A stretch of DNA of 64,000 nucleotides from Streptomyces cellostaticus (lineage in GTDB: Bacteria > Actinomycetota > Actinomycetes > Streptomycetales > Streptomycetaceae). Both the position numbers and the translations under genes were made by a program. Below the pieces are notes generated by a model that worked only from the letters and a program-made list of their open reading frames with translations, was not told the DNA's origin and did no database searches. The stretch's first letter is position 1. Every line of letters begins with the position of its first letter. Shown one piece after another: positions 60,626 to 64,000 of the stretch. The DNA lies in the NCBI RefSeq assembly GCF_001513965.1, contig NZ_KQ948026.1:119741-183740 (forward strand), given 5' to 3'.

Positions 60626-63600
60626 GTGACCTCCTCCGAGACCTCCACCGCCCAGCCGGCCGACCTCCAGGCCGAGCTGACAGCCGAACGTGACGCCGTA
60701 CTCGCCGAGTTGGCACAGCTGTCCGCCGGTGACCCGAATGCCGCCGCGCTGTGCGGGTACGCCGGCGAGCTCAGCCACCGGCTGTACCTGCTGCGGCGGG
60801 ACGACGGCCGCGACGAGGAACTCGACCTGGGTGTCGAGGCGTTCGAGCACGCCTTCCGCAGCCCCGGGAACGATCCGCTGTGGGCGTCCTGGCGGATCCG
60901 GTTCGGGCATCTGCGGGGTGTGCAGTACGAGGCTGACGGCGACCGGCAACTGCTGGAGCAGGCATGGCAGTTGCTGGTCGAGGGCGACGAGGGGCTGCCC
61001 GGCGACGATCCCGACTTCGCGTGGGAGCGACAGTCGGGGCGGCATGTGCTCGCCCTCTGCGCCAAGCTGCGCTTCCTCGCCGAACCCGGCTCCGCCGAGC
61101 TGCTCGCCGAGGCCCAGCGCCGGCACGAGGACGCCCTGGAGTGCACCGAGCCGGGCAGCGAGGAGGAGGCCGAGCTGCGGGCCGGGGCCGGCTACCTGCT
61201 CCTGCAACGGGCCCTGTGGCTCGGCGACCTCGACGCCGCCGACGCCTCGGCCCGCCACTACCGCACCCTCCTCGACACCGCCCCGCCCGCCGAAGTCCCC
61301 CACCTGCGCTACAGCATGGGCCTCGCCTCCATGGTGCACGGCCGCGCACGGGCCGACCGCGAGCGCCTGGAGGAGGCCCGGGACGCCTTCGACACCGCCC
61401 TCACCGAGGTCCGCCGGGCGGGCGGCCCCGAACCCGACTGGGCGTTCGAGGCCGAGGCCAACGCCATCTTCGTACGCGCCCTGATCTGGTCCACCTGGCA
61501 GGACCTCGGCCACTGCCTGGCCGCCGAGGTCGAGGTGCGCCGCCTGCTGGAGCGGCCCGGCGCCGAGGAGCGGCTGCTGCCGCAGTACCTGGACGTGTTC
61601 GGACGGCTGCTGTACGAGCGGGCCGCGGACCGCGACGACGCCGAGGGCCGGGACCGCGGCATCGCCCTGCTGCGCCGGGCCCTCGACACCTGGGACCCGG
61701 ACCGCGACGGCGACATCACCGCCACCGCACTGTTCCTCGCCCTCTTCCAGCAGGCCCGCCACCACGACGACCCCGACCCCGCCCGCGCCCAGGACGTCCT
61801 GCGGTGCACCGCCCTCGTCCTCGACGCCGAAGACGACCTGCACGACCTCGCGCAGACCGCCCGCATGCTCGACGGCTGGGCCCGCTTCACCCTCGCCGAC
61901 CACGGCGTCCTGCCCCAGACCGACGGCCGCCCCGAAGGACTCGACCTCGAGCAGCTGCGGCAGAGCATGGGAGCCCTCCTGGAGGACTTCAGCGAGGGCC
62001 GGGCCTTCGTCGACTTCGGGGAGGAGGAGTTCCTGCGCGGCATGGGCCGGGACCTGGCCGGAGAACGCCGCCGCATCCAGGGCTTCGAACAGGCCCTCGC
62101 CCAGCTGCGCTCCCTCGAACCGGGCAGCCCCGCCCGGGCCGAACTCGCCGCCCTGATGCTGTGCAACCTCACCATCCTGGACCCGGGAGGCACCTACGTC
62201 ACCGCGGAGCACCGGCGGGAGCTGACCGAGGCGGTGCTCCAGCGGGCGGAGCAGGACCCGTCCTGGCGGGGCCGGGCGCACGCCGCCACCGGTATCGCCC
62301 GGCTGTACGAGGAGATGAGCGGCGGCTCCACCGCGGGGCTCGACCAGGTGCTCGCCGACCTCGATCGGGCGGAGGCCGGCGGCGGCCTCGGCGGCGAGGA
62401 ACACGGCTACGGCCTCTCCCTCGCCCGGTTCGTGGCCCAGAGCCACCGCGGCCAGACCGGTGGCGCCGACGACGACCTGGAGGCCGGCGCCGCGACCTGG
62501 CGGCGGCTGCGCTCCGACCCCGCCCTGCCCGGCCATCTGCGCCGCCTGATGGACCTCCAGCAGGCGGGCCTCGACGCGCACGCCGCCGTCCGGCGCGGCG
62601 ATCTGGCCGAGGCCGACCGGCACATCGCCGCGCTCACCGAGGGCCATGCCGCGCTCGGCGACGAGGACCCCTCCCGCATCGAGATCCTCACCCTCCTGGA
62701 GAACTCCCGGGCCGGCCGCGACAACCTTGCCCAGCACCTCGGGGTACCCCCGCTGCCCCCGCTCGCGGCCCGCCCCAGCGCCGCCGAACTGCGCCGCCAG
62801 GCACGTCGGCTGCCCCGCGACCACCGCGCCTGGGTGCTCGGCGACACCGGCATGACCCGCTTCGTGCGCGCCGCCACCCAGCAGGACGGGCCCGGCATCG
62901 TGGCGGCCATCGGCCTGCTCCGGGAGGCCCACGAGCTGTGCGAACCGGGCAGCGACAGCCGCCTGCGCTACGCCAACGGCCTGGGCATCGCCCACTGCGC
63001 GCTGTCCGAGATGGAGATCGACCGGGTGCGCCGCCGGGAACGCCTGGCCAAGGGCATCACCCTGCTGGAGGGCGCCTTCGCGGAGACCGGCGGCCCCGAA
63101 CACCGCCTCTACGCCGACACCGGCCTCGCTCTCGCCCGAGCCCTGCGCACCCGCGACGACCTGCACCGCCGCGACCGGGCCTGCGCCCGCGCCACGGGCC
63201 TGGAATCCCTGCGCGGCCACGCCTGGGCCGCGCTGCTCCAGTCCGGCACCGACCACGCGACGGTCGCCGCCGCGCAGGCCACCCGGGCCGCGCTGGAGGT
63301 GGCAGGCTGGTGCCTGAAGGACGACCGCCCCGAGGAGGCCCTCCAGGCCCTGGACGCCTGCCGGGGCCTGGTCCTGCACGCGGCCCTCACCTCCGCGACC
63401 GTCCCCGACCTGCTCACCGCCACCGGCCACGGGGACCTGGCGGACGCGTGGCAGGCCGCCGGCGCCGACGCGACCGAACAGCCGACCGACCCCCTCACTG
63501 CCGCCCAGGCCCCCCTCACCGTCCCCAGCACCCTGCGCCGCCGCGTCCTGGCCGCCCTCACCGGCACCCACCAGGCCCGGCTCCTCGATCCGCCCACCCC

Positions 63601-64000
63601 CGCCGAGATCGCCGAGGCCCTGCGCACCCTCACCAAGGACGCCCTGGTCTACCTGGTCCCGGCCACCGACGACACCCCCGGCACCGCCCTGGTCGTCACA
63701 TCGAAGAGCACGGTCCACGCCATCCCCCTGCCGACCCTCACCGAAAACGCGGCCCCCCTGAGGGAGTACGGCCCCGGGGAGGGCCTGTCCCGTGCGGGAG
63801 GCCCGGACCTGGGGGGTTCACCGACGGCACACGACCAGGGCGACGGCGTCTCCGAGGACGTGGGTCGTTCTGTTCCGGGGGGTACGTCGGCACACGGCCC
63901 GGGCGGCGGGCTGTCCGAGGACGTGGGCCGCTCTGTCCTGGGGGACACGTCGGCCTGCGGCCCGGGCGGTGGCGTGTCCGAGGATGTGGGTGGTTCTGTT
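60626..64000 (+). CDS. Large TPR-type helical protein leading into a CHAT domain, 3'-partial
   Basis: The frame is open from GTG 60626 to the end of the window (1125 codons). GGAGG lies very close to this GTG, so the exact start is uncertain. The protein is Ala/Leu/Arg/Glu-rich with many helix pairs of TPR length (for example ALWLGDLDAADASARHYRTL, GIALLRRALDTWDPDRDG, LLREAHELCEPGSDSRLRYA). After about residue 990, ALVYLVPATDDTPGTALVV resembles the opening strands of a CHAT (caspase-HetF-associated) domain; the catalytic His and Cys would lie outside the window. A disordered 21-residue tandem repeat interrupts the sequence from about residue 1055. TPR-CHAT proteins are peptidase-like and sometimes act in defence or regulated proteolysis; the role here is unknown. 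A 1067-residue opposite-strand frame over the same DNA is rejected. Confidence 0.8.
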   Translation, partial: MTSSETSTAQPADLQAELTAERDAVLAELAQLSAGDPNAAALCGYAGELSHRLYLLRRDDGRDEELDLGVEAFEHAFRSPGNDPLWASWRIRFGHLRGVQYEADGDRQLLEQAWQLLVEGDEGLPGDDPDFAWERQSGRHVLALCAKLRFLAEPGSAELLAEAQRRHEDALECTEPGSEEEAELRAGAGYLLLQRALWLGDLDAADASARHYRTLLDTAPPAEVPHLRYSMGLASMVHGRARADRERLEEARDAFDTALTEVRRAGGPEPDWAFEAEANAIFVRALIWSTWQDLGHCLAAEVEVRRLLERPGAEERLLPQYLDVFGRLLYERAADRDDAEGRDRGIALLRRALDTWDPDRDGDITATALFLALFQQARHHDDPDPARAQDVLRCTALVLDAEDDLHDLAQTARMLDGWARFTLADHGVLPQTDGRPEGLDLEQLRQSMGALLEDFSEGRAFVDFGEEEFLRGMGRDLAGERRRIQGFEQALAQLRSLEPGSPARAELAALMLCNLTILDPGGTYVTAEHRRELTEAVLQRAEQDPSWRGRAHAATGIARLYEEMSGGSTAGLDQVLADLDRAEAGGGLGGEEHGYGLSLARFVAQSHRGQTGGADDDLEAGAATWRRLRSDPALPGHLRRLMDLQQAGLDAHAAVRRGDLAEADRHIAALTEGHAALGDEDPSRIEILTLLENSRAGRDNLAQHLGVPPLPPLAARPSAAELRRQARRLPRDHRAWVLGDTGMTRFVRAATQQDGPGIVAAIGLLREAHELCEPGSDSRLRYANGLGIAHCALSEMEIDRVRRRERLAKGITLLEGAFAETGGPEHRLYADTGLALARALRTRDDLHRRDRACARATGLESLRGHAWAALLQSGTDHATVAAAQATRAALEVAGWCLKDDRPEEALQALDACRGLVLHAALTSATVPDLLTATGHGDLADAWQAAGADATEQPTDPLTAAQAPLTVPSTLRRRVLAALTGTHQARLLDPPTPAEIAEALRTLTKDALVYLVPATDDTPGTALVVTSKSTVHAIPLPTLTENAAPLREYGPGEGLSRAGGPDLGGSPTAHDQGDGVSEDVGRSVPGGTSAHGPGGGLSEDVGRSVLGDTSACGPGGGVSEDVGGSV
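63788..64000 (+). repeat. 63-nt tandem repeat in the TPR-CHAT gene
   Basis: Units begin at about 63788 (degenerate), 63851, 63914 and 63977, exactly 63 nt (21 codons) apart, and continue past the window end. Each good unit starts SEDVGRSV or similar and ends with a HGPGGGL-like stretch; the key repeated DNA word is TCCGAGGACGTGGG. Copies differ mostly by substitutions that keep the frame. Confidence 0.85.

Noticed and set aside
60515..63718. Opposite-strand frame of 1067 codons over the TPR-CHAT gene
   Set aside because: The plus-strand frame is open to the window end and has TPR-like periodicity and CHAT-like strands. The minus-strand protein is low-complexity Gly/Ala/Arg.
63788..64000. CRISPR-like array
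   Set aside because: The 63-nt periodicity is continuous and keeps a reading frame, without separate spacers; it is a coding tandem repeat.

Overview
The window looks like a Streptomyces chromosome (or a very close relative). Its G+C is very high, GTG starts are common, many neighbouring genes overlap by 4 nt (ATGA or GTGA), and it combines a modular type I polyketide synthase (PKS) with Streptomyces-type housekeeping genes such as GTP-dependent PEP carboxykinase. No tRNA, rRNA or CRISPR array was seen. All identifications are by reading motifs and known family sequences; no database search was possible.

1-32.4 kb is the downstream end of a polyketide gene cluster. Two PKS genes, the first entering from outside the window, hold five complete KS-AT-DH-KR-ACP modules in a row and a terminal thioesterase. 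The extender order is malonyl, methylmalonyl, malonyl, malonyl, malonyl. The predicted chain end is a conjugated 2,4,6,8,10-pentaenoate with a methyl at C8, released by the thioesterase, probably as a macrolactone. After a strong terminator comes a DHA2-type exporter with a near-consensus promoter, then a HelD/HelR-type ATPase that recycles or protects RNA polymerase, then an orphan LuxR regulator with a degenerate receiver domain. Exporter plus RNA-polymerase-protecting ATPase suggests self-resistance, and that the product may act on RNA polymerase.

32.4-49.1 kb is mostly chromosomal backbone with marked decay. It holds a yyaL/DUF255 gene broken by a 20-nt insertion; a tightly overlapping four-gene operon (two GT2 enzymes, one GT39-like enzyme and a secreted copper-radical-oxidase-like protein) that looks like a surface-glycan system related to CslA/GlxA; a Mut7-C RNase-like gene; a TetR gene downstream of an MFS pump gene interrupted by three copies of one palindromic mini-repeat; a hemolysin III-type membrane protein; pckG; and two degraded genes (a DUF gene and a VWA-domain gene).

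49.1-53.6 kb holds an AlaA-type aminotransferase, a TnpB-only IS605-family element inserted just upstream of it, a Ser/Thr-rich membrane-anchored protein and a secreted trypsin-like protease.

53.6-60.6 kb is a divergent metabolic locus around an IclR regulator. Leftward are a D-threonine aldolase/D-serine dehydratase-like enzyme and an N-acyl-D-amino-acid deacylase. Rightward are a PfkB sugar kinase, IclR, RidA and a GntP-family permease. Together they fit uptake and deamination of D-amino acids or related sugar acids. The window ends inside a large TPR-CHAT protein carrying a 63-nt tandem repeat.
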